The notes under the pieces: generated by a model
What the model saw: the letters and a program-made list of their open reading frames with translations, nothing else
Told to the model about the DNA's origin: nothing
Database searches by the model: none
Source: Aphodomonas sp964553125
GTDB taxonomy: Bacteria > Bacillota > Clostridia > Christensenellales > Aristaeellaceae
Assembly (NCBI GenBank): GCA_964553125.1
Contig: CAZKJW010000047.1
Span: forward strand, 1 to 18,222
Reading direction: 5' to 3'
Length of the DNA stretch: 18,222 nt
Shown here: positions 1-7,000 of the stretch, piece after piece
Numbering within the stretch: the stretch's first letter is position 1
How the letters are laid out: every line of letters starts with the position of its first letter
Position numbers and translations under genes: made by a program

Positions 1-824
1 CTGCATACATCGAAACGCTTTCCGCCGCCTGCGGCCGGCCGATTGCTTCCATGGACGACCTGCGCCGGGCGCTGGCTGAGCGCATCGCGTTTTTTGCCGC
101 GCACGGCTGCCGCTCCGCCGACCACGGGCTGGATCACGCCGCATACCGCGAGGCCGACGAGGACACGCTGGAGCAGATCCTGCAAAAAGGCCTGTCCGGG
201 CAGGCAGTGACGGCGGACGAGGCGGAAGCCTTCCGCACGGCGCTGCTGGTCTTCTGCGCCGGGGAATATGCGCAGCGCGGCATGGTCATGCAGATTCACT
301 ACAACTGCCTGCGCAACCCCAATACCGCGGCGTTTGCCACGCTGGGCGCGGATACGGGCTTTGACTGCGTGGGTCAGGGCAGCAGTCTGCCGCTGGCGCG
401 GCTGCTGGATCGCCTCTATCGCGAGGAACGCCTGCCGCGGACGGTGCTGTACAGCCTGGACGCGGGTGACGATACCTTCCTTGATTCCCTGATCGGCGCG
501 TTTCAGGGGGCGGGCGTGTGCGGAAAGCTCCAGCATGGCTCGGCGTGGTGGTTCAACGATCACAGCGCGGGCATACGCAAGCAGCTGACCAGCATGGCGA
601 ATTTGTCCTTGCTGGGCGATTTCATCGGGATGCTGACGGACTCGCGGAGCTTCCTGAGCTACACGCGGCATGAATATTTCCGCCGCATCCTCTGCGGCAT
701 GATCGGGCAGTGGGTGGAGGATGGCGAATACCCGGACGATCCGGCAATGCTTCGGACGCTCGTGCGGGATATCTGCTGCGATAACGCGAGCCGCTATTTT
801 GGTTTGGAGGTGCTGCGCACATGA
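1..824 (+). CDS. uxaC: Uronate isomerase (glucuronate/galacturonate isomerase), 5'-truncated by window edge
   Basis: The reading frame is open from base 3, before the first visible ATG at 51, so the N-terminus lies outside the window. About 273 C-terminal residues are visible of a family usually near 465. UxaC is a cytoplasmic amidohydrolase-superfamily enzyme that interconverts D-glucuronate and D-fructuronate (and galacturonate and tagaturonate). Family signatures are clear: CRSADHGLD, then MQIHYNCLRN, then GKLQHGSAWWFNDH followed by the LLGDFIGMLTDSRSFLSYTRHEYFRRILC tail region. It is the first visible gene of a five-gene uronate operon. Its TGA overlaps the ATG of uxuA (ATGA at 821-824), which implies translational coupling. 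The operon promoter is not in the window. Family assignment is firm; which uronate is preferred cannot be told from sequence. Confidence 0.95.
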   Translation, partial: AYIETLSAACGRPIASMDDLRRALAERIAFFAAHGCRSADHGLDHAAYREADEDTLEQILQKGLSGQAVTADEAEAFRTALLVFCAGEYAQRGMVMQIHYNCLRNPNTAAFATLGADTGFDCVGQGSSLPLARLLDRLYREERLPRTVLYSLDAGDDTFLDSLIGAFQGAGVCGKLQHGSAWWFNDHSAGIRKQLTSMANLSLLGDFIGMLTDSRSFLSYTRHEYFRRILCGMIGQWVEDGEYPDDPAMLRTLVRDICCDNASRYFGLEVLRT

Positions 825-1915
825 AAATGACGTTTCGCTGGTATGGCGGGGGAAACGACCTGATTCAGCTTTCGGATATCCGGCAGATTCCGGGCGTGGA
901 GGGCATCGTGTGGGCGCTCCATAACAAAATGCCGGGCGAGGTCTGGGAGGTTGAGGAAATCGCGCACGTCAAAAAGCAGCTGGATGCATACGGCTTCAAT
1001 ATGGACGTCGTGGAGTCTGTGAACGTGCACGACGATATCAAGATCGGGCTGCCGAGCCGGGATCAGTACATTGAAAATTACAAGACAACTATCCGCAATC
1101 TGGCGCAGTTCGGTGTGCGGGTCATCTGCTATAATTTCATGCCGGTCTTTGACTGGACGCGCACCGAGCTGTTTCACCCGCTCGGGGACGGCTCCACGGC
1201 GCTGTATTATGAAAAGGACAAGATTCAGACGGACTATCAGGCGATGGCGGATTATATTCTCAGCTTCACCGAGCGCTATCACATGTCCTTCCCCGGCTGG
1301 GAGCCGGAGCGCATGGCGCAGCTGGACGCGCTGTTCAAGGCGTATGAGGGCGTGACGAAGGAAAAGCTGTGGGAGAACCTGCGCTATTTTCTGGAGGCGC
1401 TCATGCCGACCTGCCATGCGTGCAATATCAAGATGGCAATCCATATGGACGACCCGCCGTGGGATATCTTCGGCCTGCCGCGCCTGCTGGTGGACGAGGC
1501 GAGCATCGACCGGTTCCTGCGCATGGTGGACGACCCCTGCAACTGCCTGACGCTCTGCACAGGAAGCCTGAGCGCAAGCCCGGACAATCACGTTGCCGAT
1601 ATCGTGCGAAAGCACGCCGACCGCATCGCCTTTGCTCACGTGCGCAACGTGCGCCGGTTTGAAAACGGCGATTTCTCGGAGGTCAGCCACCGCGACTGCG
1701 ACGGGCAGACGGGCGTTCTGGAAGTTCTGCGCGCTTTGCACGACGCGGGCTTTGACGGCTACATCCGCCCAGACCACGGGCGGCATCTCTGGGGCGAAAC
1801 GCCCGGACGCGTGCGCCCCGGCTATGGGCTGTACGACCGCGCGATGGGCATTATGTACATGCTGGGCGTGTGGGATACGCTCGACCGGCTGGAAGCGGAG
1901 AAGAAGAGCAAATAA
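821..1915 (+). CDS. uxuA: Mannonate dehydratase
   Basis: This encodes 364 residues, close to the Bacillus-type UxuA length (about 360). The enzyme dehydrates D-mannonate to 2-keto-3-deoxygluconate (KDG) in the cytoplasm and uses a divalent metal. Family motifs run through the whole length: MTFRWYGGGND at the N-terminus, VWALHNKMPGEVW near residue 30, the IHMDDPPWDIFGLPR metal/substrate region near residue 205, TLCTGSLSA, FAHVRNV, and RPDHGRHLWGE near residue 310. The histidines and aspartates in these last motifs are those expected for metal binding in the TIM-barrel family. The start overlaps the uxaC stop. An AAGGAGG site for the next gene sits over its own TAA, so the operon is compact. 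Nothing looks truncated or frameshifted. Confidence 0.96.
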   Translation: MKMTFRWYGGGNDLIQLSDIRQIPGVEGIVWALHNKMPGEVWEVEEIAHVKKQLDAYGFNMDVVESVNVHDDIKIGLPSRDQYIENYKTTIRNLAQFGVRVICYNFMPVFDWTRTELFHPLGDGSTALYYEKDKIQTDYQAMADYILSFTERYHMSFPGWEPERMAQLDALFKAYEGVTKEKLWENLRYFLEALMPTCHACNIKMAIHMDDPPWDIFGLPRLLVDEASIDRFLRMVDDPCNCLTLCTGSLSASPDNHVADIVRKHADRIAFAHVRNVRRFENGDFSEVSHRDCDGQTGVLEVLRALHDAGFDGYIRPDHGRHLWGETPGRVRPGYGLYDRAMGIMYMLGVWDTLDRLEAEKKSK

Positions 1916-1927
1916 GGAGGCACGGAC

Positions 1928-2773
1928 ATGAAGGAGATACCGATGCAGAAGAATTTCGCCGGGCGGGTCGTTGTGATCACCGGCGCGGGCGGGCTGATCT
2001 GCGGCACGATGGCGCGCGCCTTTGCAAAGGCGGGAGCGAAGGTGGCCGCGCTGGATCTGGACGGGCAGAAAGCGCAGGCGCTGGCGGACGAGCTGCGCGC
2101 CGCGGGCTGCGTGTGCCGGGGCTATGCCGCAAACGTGTTGAATAAGGAAGCGCTGTGCGCTGTGCGCGAGCAGATACACGCCGATCTCGGGCCGTGCGAT
2201 ATCCTGATTAACGGCGCGGGCGGCAATAACCCCATGGCGACGACGGATAACGAATACCAGCACGAAGCGATTCCGGGGAAGAAGAGCTTCTTTGATCTGG
2301 AGCCGTCCGGGGTGGATTTTGTGTTCCGGCTGAATTTTCAGGGCAGCCTACTGCCGACGCAGGTCTTTGCAGCGGATATGGTGGAGAGAAAGCAGGGATG
2401 CATCCTGAATATTTCGTCTATGAACGCCTACATTCCCCTGACAAAGATTCCCGCGTATTCGGCGGCGAAGGCGGGCGTTTCCAATTTCACGCAGTGGCTG
2501 GCGACGCACTTTGCCGGAACGGGCATCCGCTGCAACGCGATTGCGCCGGGCTTCCTTGTTTCGGCGCAGAACCGCGCGCTGCTTTTCAACGAGGATGGAA
2601 CGCCCACGGCGCGCTCTGCGAAAATCCTGAGCGGAACGCCGATGGGGCGCTTTGTGGATGCGGAGGAGCTGATCGGCGCGACGATGTTCCTCTGCGACGA
2701 TCAGGCCGCTTCTGCCATCACCGGCGTGGTGCTGCCGATTGACTGCGGATTCTCCGCCTATTCCGGCGTTTGA
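1928..2773 (+). CDS. SDR-family D-fructuronate reductase (D-mannonate oxidoreductase)
   Basis: This is a 281-residue short-chain dehydrogenase/reductase. Visible elements are the cofactor glycine motif TGAGGLICG at residues 18-26, the INGAGG turn at 95-99, SS at 163-164, and the catalytic YSAAK (Y177, K181). By context it reduces fructuronate to mannonate with NAD(P)H, the step between UxaC and UxuA. It is the Bacillus YjmF-like SDR solution, not the long-chain mannitol dehydrogenase type found in E. coli UxuB. The substrate is inferred from the operon, because SDRs of this type also include gluconate 5-dehydrogenases. The start at 1928 has AAGGAGG (1914-1920) seven bases upstream. An in-frame ATG at 1943 with its own AAGGAG is a real alternative that would remove five residues. 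Confidence 0.88.
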   Translation: MKEIPMQKNFAGRVVVITGAGGLICGTMARAFAKAGAKVAALDLDGQKAQALADELRAAGCVCRGYAANVLNKEALCAVREQIHADLGPCDILINGAGGNNPMATTDNEYQHEAIPGKKSFFDLEPSGVDFVFRLNFQGSLLPTQVFAADMVERKQGCILNISSMNAYIPLTKIPAYSAAKAGVSNFTQWLATHFAGTGIRCNAIAPGFLVSAQNRALLFNEDGTPTARSAKILSGTPMGRFVDAEELIGATMFLCDDQAASAITGVVLPIDCGFSAYSGV

Positions 2774-2787
2774 GAGGAGGCAAGGGC

Positions 2788-3357
2788 ATGGAGAGATGTG
2801 TTCCTGTTGTCGTGGTCAAGAAGGTTGAGGAGGTGGACCGCATTCTGCCCGCGCTGTGCGCGATCGGAATCCATACGGCGGAAATCACCTTCCGGACGGA
2901 ATGCGCGGCGGACGCCATCCGGTATGCGTGCGCGCAGTATCCGCAGATGTCGATCGGTGCCGGGACGGTGATTGACGAGGCGCAGTGCCGCGCGGCGCTG
3001 GAGGCTGGCGCGCAGTTCATCGTTTCGCCGGGGCTTTCGGTGGAAACGGCGGAAATATGCCGCGAGAAGGGGATTCCCTATTATCCCGGCTGCGTGACGC
3101 CGAGCGAAATCATGCAGGCGCTGAAACTGGGGATTACGACCGTCAAATTCTTCCCCGCGCAGATATACGGCGGGCTGGAGGCGCTTCGGGCGCTTGCCGC
3201 GCCGTTCCCGCAGGTGCGCTTCATCCCCACCGGCGGAATCGACCGGCGCAATCTGGAGGAATATCTGGCGTATGACCGCGTCGCCGCGGTGGGCGGCAGC
3301 TTTTTTGTCAAGGAAGCACTGGAAGCATGGGAGAAAAATGGAGGGAGCGCAGGATGA
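2788..3357 (+). CDS. eda: KDPG/KHG aldolase (2-dehydro-3-deoxy-phosphogluconate aldolase)
   Basis: This class I aldolase cleaves KDPG to pyruvate and glyceraldehyde-3-phosphate; it is 189 residues, near the usual 200-215. Catalytic features are present: E32 and R36 in AEITFRTECA, the Schiff-base lysine K120 in TVKFFPA, and the phosphate loop IPTGGI at about 146-151. The start chosen is the ATG at 2788, with GAGGAGG ending seven bases upstream. A TTG at 2770 would extend the frame across the stop of the SDR gene and is less likely. The stop codon overlaps the ATG of the kinase gene (ATGA at 3354-3357). It works directly downstream of that kinase, although it precedes it in the operon. Confidence 0.94.
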   Translation: MERCVPVVVVKKVEEVDRILPALCAIGIHTAEITFRTECAADAIRYACAQYPQMSIGAGTVIDEAQCRAALEAGAQFIVSPGLSVETAEICREKGIPYYPGCVTPSEIMQALKLGITTVKFFPAQIYGGLEALRALAAPFPQVRFIPTGGIDRRNLEEYLAYDRVAAVGGSFFVKEALEAWEKNGGSAG

Positions 3358-4361
3358 AAGTCGTTACGTTTGGAGAACTGATGCTCCGGCTTTCGCCGGA
3401 AGGAAACGAGCGCCTGTTCCAGTCCGAAAGGATGCGGTGGTATTTCGGCGGCTCGGAGGCGAACGTCGCAATCTCGGTGAACAATTTCGGCGGGGCGAGT
3501 GCTTATGTCACCAAGCTCCCGCGCAACCCCGTGGGCGAAGCCGCCGTGCAGACCCTGCGCGCACTGGGCGTCGATACGTCCGGAATCGCCCGCGGCGGGG
3601 AGCGCATGGGCGCTTACTTCTTCGAGCGGGGCGTGCCGCCGCGCGCGCCGGTCTGCGTCTATGACCGGGCGAATTCCGCTATTGCAACGGCGCAGAAAGA
3701 GGACTTTGACTGGGACGAAATTTTCCGCGGCGCCGACTGGTTCCATTTTTCCGGCATTACGCCGGCCTTGGGCGGGGCGCTGCCCGAAATCTGCGAGGCT
3801 GCCTGCAAGGCCGCCCGCGAGCGGGGCGTTCCGGTCTCCTGCGATTTGAACTACCGCGGGCAGCTCTGGAGCCGCGAGGAAGCCTGCCGCACCATGAGCC
3901 ACCTGTGCCAGTGGGTGGACGTGTGCATTGCCAACGACGAGGACGCGGAGGACGTATTCGGGATTCAGCCGCCTGACGGCGTGACGGGGCGCGAAGGCTA
4001 TCTGTCCATCGCGCAGCAACTGACTGAACGCTTCGGCTTCCGGCAGGTGGCGCTGATTCTGCGCATTCCGGAGGGGATGGCGTATCGCCTGACGGGGCTT
4101 TTATACGACGGAAACAGCCGGACGGCGTATGCCGCGCCGGAGCACAGCCTGCACATTGTGGAGCGGGTCGGCGCGGGCGACGCTTTCTGCGGCGGGCTGA
4201 TCTTTGCCCTGTGCGACGGAATGCAGCCGCAGGATGCGGTGGAGTTCGGCGTGGCGGCGTCGGCGCTCAAGCACGGCGTGGAGGGCGATTATAACCTCGT
4301 AAGCGCGGAGGAAGTGCGCCGCACGATGCTTCAGGTGCGGGCGAGCGCCGCAGCGAAATAA
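3354..4361 (+). CDS. kdgK: 2-keto-3-deoxygluconate kinase, PfkB/ribokinase family
   Basis: This is a 335-residue PfkB-family sugar kinase that phosphorylates KDG to KDPG with ATP. The N-terminal FGELMLRLSPEG and GGSEANVAI (32-40) are the first PfkB signature and match sugar-acid kinases. CDLNYR lies at 163-168. The second signature, VGAGDAFCGG, spans 272-281 with D276 as catalytic base. An upstream in-frame ATG at 3327 exists, but the ATG at 3354 overlaps the eda stop and has GGAGGG about eight bases upstream, so it is preferred. It closes the uronate operon; a terminator hairpin follows within 30 bases. Together with eda it completes the route from mannonate-derived KDG into glycolysis. Confidence 0.93.
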   Translation: MKVVTFGELMLRLSPEGNERLFQSERMRWYFGGSEANVAISVNNFGGASAYVTKLPRNPVGEAAVQTLRALGVDTSGIARGGERMGAYFFERGVPPRAPVCVYDRANSAIATAQKEDFDWDEIFRGADWFHFSGITPALGGALPEICEAACKAARERGVPVSCDLNYRGQLWSREEACRTMSHLCQWVDVCIANDEDAEDVFGIQPPDGVTGREGYLSIAQQLTERFGFRQVALILRIPEGMAYRLTGLLYDGNSRTAYAAPEHSLHIVERVGAGDAFCGGLIFALCDGMQPQDAVEFGVAASALKHGVEGDYNLVSAEEVRRTMLQVRASAAAK

Positions 4362-4388
4362 GAGACGTTCCGTCCGGGTGACGAAGGA

Positions 4389-4424
4389 AACCGCTGAGAG
4401 CCGTGGCTTTCGGCGGTTTTTCTT
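4389..4424 (+). terminator. Intrinsic terminator of the uronate operon
   Basis: AACCGC at 4389-4394 pairs with GCGGTT at 4413-4418. The inner arm GAGAGCC/GGCTTTC continues the stem, and TTTTTCTT follows immediately. It lies 28 bases after kdgK stops. Confidence 0.8.
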
Positions 4425-4439
4425 GTGCGCCGAACAGGC

Positions 4440-4640
4440 AGGATAACCCCCGGCTGAACCGGGGGATGACAAGATTCCAGACGTGTGCGAGTTGGAACAG
4501 AAAATGGAATGCATCCCCGAAAGGGGGCGAAGTGAAAAGCGTGACTGACAAAGAATTCGATGCCCTCGCAGGAGGGCTGCCACAGGGAATATGCCCTTAT
4601 AGGGCGCAGTCAAACCACCCGTTCAACGGGCGGTTATGAC
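4440..4640. repeat. Hairpin-rich intergenic stretch, possible palindromic repeat or IS200/IS605-like end
   Basis: There is no convincing gene here. At least five short perfect or near-perfect inverted repeats follow one another: CCCCCGG-ctgaa-CCGGGGG (4447-4465), CCCC-gaaa-GGGG near 4515-4526, GCCCTC-gcag-GAGGGC (about 4562-4577), GCCCT-tat-AGGGC (about 4593-4605), and AACCaCCCG-ttcaa-CGGGcGGTT (about 4614-4636). Closely spaced palindromes of this kind occur in REP-like elements and at the ends of IS200/IS605 transposons. No transposase is visible, and the stretch runs into a scaffold gap, as expected of a multi-copy element that breaks assemblies. Identification as mobile is inference. Confidence 0.4.
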
Positions 4641-4665
4641 TTTTTGGAGGACGGGGCGGCTGCGC

Positions 4666-4671
4666 TTGACA
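4666..4671 (+). promoter_or_regulatory. Lone -35-like TTGACA cut off by the scaffold gap
   Basis: A perfect TTGACA lies six bases before the run of N. Any matching -10 element would fall inside the gap. It may belong to the padR gene, or to whatever lies in the unsequenced part. Confidence 0.3.
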
Positions 4672-4676
4672 TGTGG

Positions 4677-4776
4677 NNNNNNNNNNNNNNNNNNNNNNNN
4701 NNNNNNNNNNNNNNNNNNNNNNNNNNNNNNNNNNNNNNNNNNNNNNNNNNNNNNNNNNNNNNNNNNNNNNNNNNNN
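4677..4776. other. Scaffold gap (100 N)
   Basis: Exactly 100 N, the conventional placeholder for a gap of unknown length. True distance and adjacency between the uronate operon side and the padR side are not established by sequence. Confidence 0.98.
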
Positions 4777-5092
4777 AGTGGATCAGCATATCAGAAAAGT
4801 CTATGTCCCCATGACGGAAACGGCGTTCTATATCCTGCTTTGTCTGAGAAAGCCCAACCATGGCTACGGAATCGTGCAGACCATCCGGAAGCGGACGGAC
4901 GGCGCGGTGCGGCTTGCGCCGGGAACGATGTACGGCAGCCTCTCGAAGATGGAAAAGGACGGCCTGATCCGTTTCGTCCGCGAGGAGGAAAAACGCAAGA
5001 TTTATCAGATTACGGAGCTGGGGCGCGAGGTGCTGCAGATTGAACTGGCGCGGATTGAGCGCCTGTACCGGATTGCACAGGAGGGCATGTGA
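4777..5092 (+). CDS. PadR-family transcriptional regulator, start lost in gap
   Basis: About 105 residues are visible of a family usually near 105-115 in this short form. The winged-helix domain is plain: VYVPMTETAFYILLCL, then NHGYGIVQTI, then LAPGTMYGSLSKMEKDGLI, then the KRKIYQITELGREVL wing. PadR repressors bind DNA as dimers and commonly control adjacent membrane or efflux genes. The residues VYVPMTE before the internal ATG at 4811 fit the family N-terminus, so the true start is either a GTG at 4778 without visible ribosome binding site or a codon within the gap. The stop is directly followed by the DUF2812 gene, and a GGAGGG site overlaps the 3' end. The pairing of PadR with DUF2812 is a common Firmicutes arrangement. 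The target is unknown. Confidence 0.88.
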
Positions 5093-5623
5093 ATGGAAAC
5101 GAAAACGACGCTGAAGGTTTTCACAATTTGCGAGTACGAAAAGGAGCAGGCGTATCTCCGGCGGATGCATGGCTCCGGCTGGAAACTGACGAGAATGTCG
5201 TGGTCGTGCGCGTATCATTTTGAAAGGTGCGCACCGGAGGATGTGATCTATCAGCTGGACTACAATCAGGACGGGATTGCGCACAGGGACGAATACGTCC
5301 GGATGTTCAGCGATTGCGGCTGGGAGTATTTGCAGGATTTTTACGGATACAGCTACTTCCGCAAGCCGGCGTCGCAGATGGACGGCGCCGAGGAAATCTT
5401 CTGCGACGAAAGCTCCCGGCTGCAAATGATGGGGCGGGTTTTCAGGGGCAGAATGATTCCCCTGCTTGCGCTGTTTCTGACCGTTCTTCTGCCGGGGGCG
5501 ATCAGAACGCTCTGCCGGGGCGAGTTCCTGCTTGCAGGCGGGCTGACCGCAATCATCGCGCTGTATCTGAAAATTTTTGTTTCGTTTGCGCGGCAGTATT
5601 CGCGCCTCAGGAAGCGCGCCTGA
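5093..5623 (+). CDS. DUF2812 family membrane protein
   Basis: This 176-residue protein has a soluble N-terminal part (1-120) resembling DUF2812, with FTICEYEKEQAYLRRMHGSGWKL at about 10-32 and GWEYLQDFYGYSYFRK at about 75-90. Two hydrophobic segments follow: MIPLLALFLTVLLPG (about 123-140) and FLLAGGLTAIIALYLKIFVSF (about 148-168). It probably sits in the cytoplasmic membrane with its N-terminal domain inside. It begins one base after the padR stop, behind AGGAGGG, so the two are co-transcribed. DUF2812 proteins often accompany PadR regulators, but their biochemical role is unknown; an anti-regulator or sensor role would be speculation. Confidence 0.82.
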   Translation: METKTTLKVFTICEYEKEQAYLRRMHGSGWKLTRMSWSCAYHFERCAPEDVIYQLDYNQDGIAHRDEYVRMFSDCGWEYLQDFYGYSYFRKPASQMDGAEEIFCDESSRLQMMGRVFRGRMIPLLALFLTVLLPGAIRTLCRGEFLLAGGLTAIIALYLKIFVSFARQYSRLRKRA

Positions 5624-5638
5624 AAACGGGCGGCGCGC

Positions 5639-5667
5639 TTGCAAAGCCGCGCATTCCCTGCTATGAT
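5639..5667 (+). promoter_or_regulatory. Sigma-A-type promoter for the isomerase-hydrolase pair
   Basis: TTGCAA at 5639-5644 and TATGAT at 5662-5667 are separated by exactly 17 bases. Transcription would start near 5674, about 47 bases before the isomerase ATG. The promoter lies just after the DUF2812 stop, so the pair is probably an independent unit. Confidence 0.7.
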
Positions 5668-5720
5668 GCAGGCTGAAGGGAACGCGCAGGGCGCGTACCC
5701 AAAAAAGGAGTGGCGAGCAT

Positions 5721-6320
5721 ATGAATTTCAACACCGAAAACAAGCTGTTTGACTGGGCGCGCGGCTTTGTGGTCGATCTCGACAAGAACACAGGGCTTTC
5801 GCCGCAGATTGAAACCGGCGCGCGATACCTTTCACAGATGCGCGGCGCGTTCTACGACGCGCAGGCGGAGCGTGCGCTTGCGGAAAACGGCGACCCGGTC
5901 GTTTACGAGTTTCACCGCAACCTCTCCCGCGGCACGGAGGGCGATCTGATCTTCGGGTGCAGCATCGTTCATCCGGGCAGGGTGGGCGACGAATATTACA
6001 TGACGAAGGGGCATTTCCACGCGCCGGCCGATATCTGCGAGGTGTATTACTGCATCGGCGGCGAGGGCTATATGATGCTTGAAAACGAGGCGGGCGACTG
6101 GAGCTGTCTGGCGCTGCACGACTGTCAGGTGTGCTACGTGCCCAAGGGCTATGCGCACAGGCTCATCTGCACGGGCGAAAAGCCGTTCGTGGTGTTCTTC
6201 GTCAACCATGCCGAGTGCGGGCAGAATTACGGCGCGATTGAAACCAAGGGCTTCCGCAAGCTGCTCGTGGAGCGCGACGGCAAGCCGACGGTGATCGACA
6301 ACCCGCGGTGGGCGCAATGA
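5721..6320 (+). CDS. Cupin-type glucose-6-phosphate isomerase
   Basis: This 199-residue protein matches the archaeal-type, metal-dependent phosphoglucose isomerase family of the cupin superfamily, which interconverts glucose-6-phosphate and fructose-6-phosphate. It is unrelated to the large PGI of most bacteria. Metal ligands are visible as H98 and H100 in MTKGHFH, E107 in CEVYY, and H146 in VPKGYAHRL. The GQNYGAIETKGF segment (167-178) is also characteristic. The ribosome binding site is AAAAAAGGAG (5701-5710), ten bases before the ATG. It overlaps the next gene by four bases (ATGA). It could be the main PGI of this organism or a second one; the rest of the genome would decide. Confidence 0.88.
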   Translation: MNFNTENKLFDWARGFVVDLDKNTGLSPQIETGARYLSQMRGAFYDAQAERALAENGDPVVYEFHRNLSRGTEGDLIFGCSIVHPGRVGDEYYMTKGHFHAPADICEVYYCIGGEGYMMLENEAGDWSCLALHDCQVCYVPKGYAHRLICTGEKPFVVFFVNHAECGQNYGAIETKGFRKLLVERDGKPTVIDNPRWAQ

Positions 6321-7000
6321 CGGACATTTCGCTTTACAGCGTGGAAAAGGGCGCGGGCGAACCGCTGATTCTGCTGCACGGAAACGGCGAGGACGGCTCG
6401 TATTTTGCGCGGCAGATCGAGCGCTTCTCCCGCGATTTTCGCGTTTTTGCCGTCGATACGCGCGGGCACGGCCGCTCTCCGCGCGGGAGCGCGCCGTTCA
6501 CCATCCGCCAGTTTGCGGAGGATCTGCGCGGCTTCATGGATGAAAAAGCCATCGGCAGAGCCGATCTGCTCGGCTTTTCCGACGGCGGAAATATTGCGCT
6601 CGTGTTTGCGCTGCGCTACCCGGAGCGCGTGAACCGGCTTGTACTCAATGGCGCGAACCTTGACGCGCGCGGCGTGAAGGCGCGCTATCAGATTCCCATT
6701 GAGCTGGGCTATCGCATTGCGCGGCTGTTTGCAGGGCGCAGCGAAAAGGCGCGCCGCAACGCGGAAATGCTCGGCCTGATGGTGAACGATCCGGCGATTG
6801 ATCCGGAGGCGCTTTGCGCCGTAAGGAGCAAAACCCTCGTTGTCGCCGGCACGCGCGATATGATCCGCGAAAGGCATACGCGGCTCATTGCCGAAAAAAT
6901 ACCGGGCGCACAGCTTGCGCTGCTGCCAGGCAGTCATTTCATTGCGGCGGAAAACCCGGAAGCGTTCAATCGGACGGTTGCTGCGTTTCTTCAGGCGTGA
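6317..7000 (+). CDS. Alpha/beta hydrolase
   Basis: This is a 227-residue cytoplasmic alpha/beta hydrolase-fold protein. The oxyanion region HGNGEDG lies at 21-27, the nucleophile elbow GFSDGGN at 86-92 (S88), the acid D181 in VAGTRDMI, and the catalytic H207 in LPGSHFIA, so the triad is complete. The start at 6317 overlaps the isomerase stop; a GTG at 6308 in the same frame is less likely. The compact size with little cap suggests a small-ester hydrolase or C-C hydrolase, but the substrate cannot be inferred. Its 3' end overlaps the convergent O-antigen-ligase-like gene by 35 bases. Confidence 0.88.
   Translation: MTDISLYSVEKGAGEPLILLHGNGEDGSYFARQIERFSRDFRVFAVDTRGHGRSPRGSAPFTIRQFAEDLRGFMDEKAIGRADLLGFSDGGNIALVFALRYPERVNRLVLNGANLDARGVKARYQIPIELGYRIARLFAGRSEKARRNAEMLGLMVNDPAIDPEALCAVRSKTLVVAGTRDMIRERHTRLIAEKIPGAQLALLPGSHFIAAENPEAFNRTVAAFLQA

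Noticed and set aside
794..2263. 489-codon minus-strand open frame opposite uxuA and the SDR gene
   Set aside because: The plus-strand genes have unmistakable family motifs and ribosome binding sites; the antisense frame has neither.
2770..2787. TTG start for the KDPG aldolase
   Set aside because: It would place the ribosome binding site inside the gene and overlap the previous stop; the ATG at 2788 is spaced correctly.
4403..4639. 78-codon frame in the uronate operon-padR spacer
   Set aside because: It overlaps the terminator and five palindromes, has no ribosome binding site and no recognisable domain.
4811..5092. Taking the padR start as the ATG at 4811
   Set aside because: The residues VYVPMTE just before it are typical of the PadR N-terminus, and no ribosome binding site precedes that ATG, so the start is more likely in or next to the gap.
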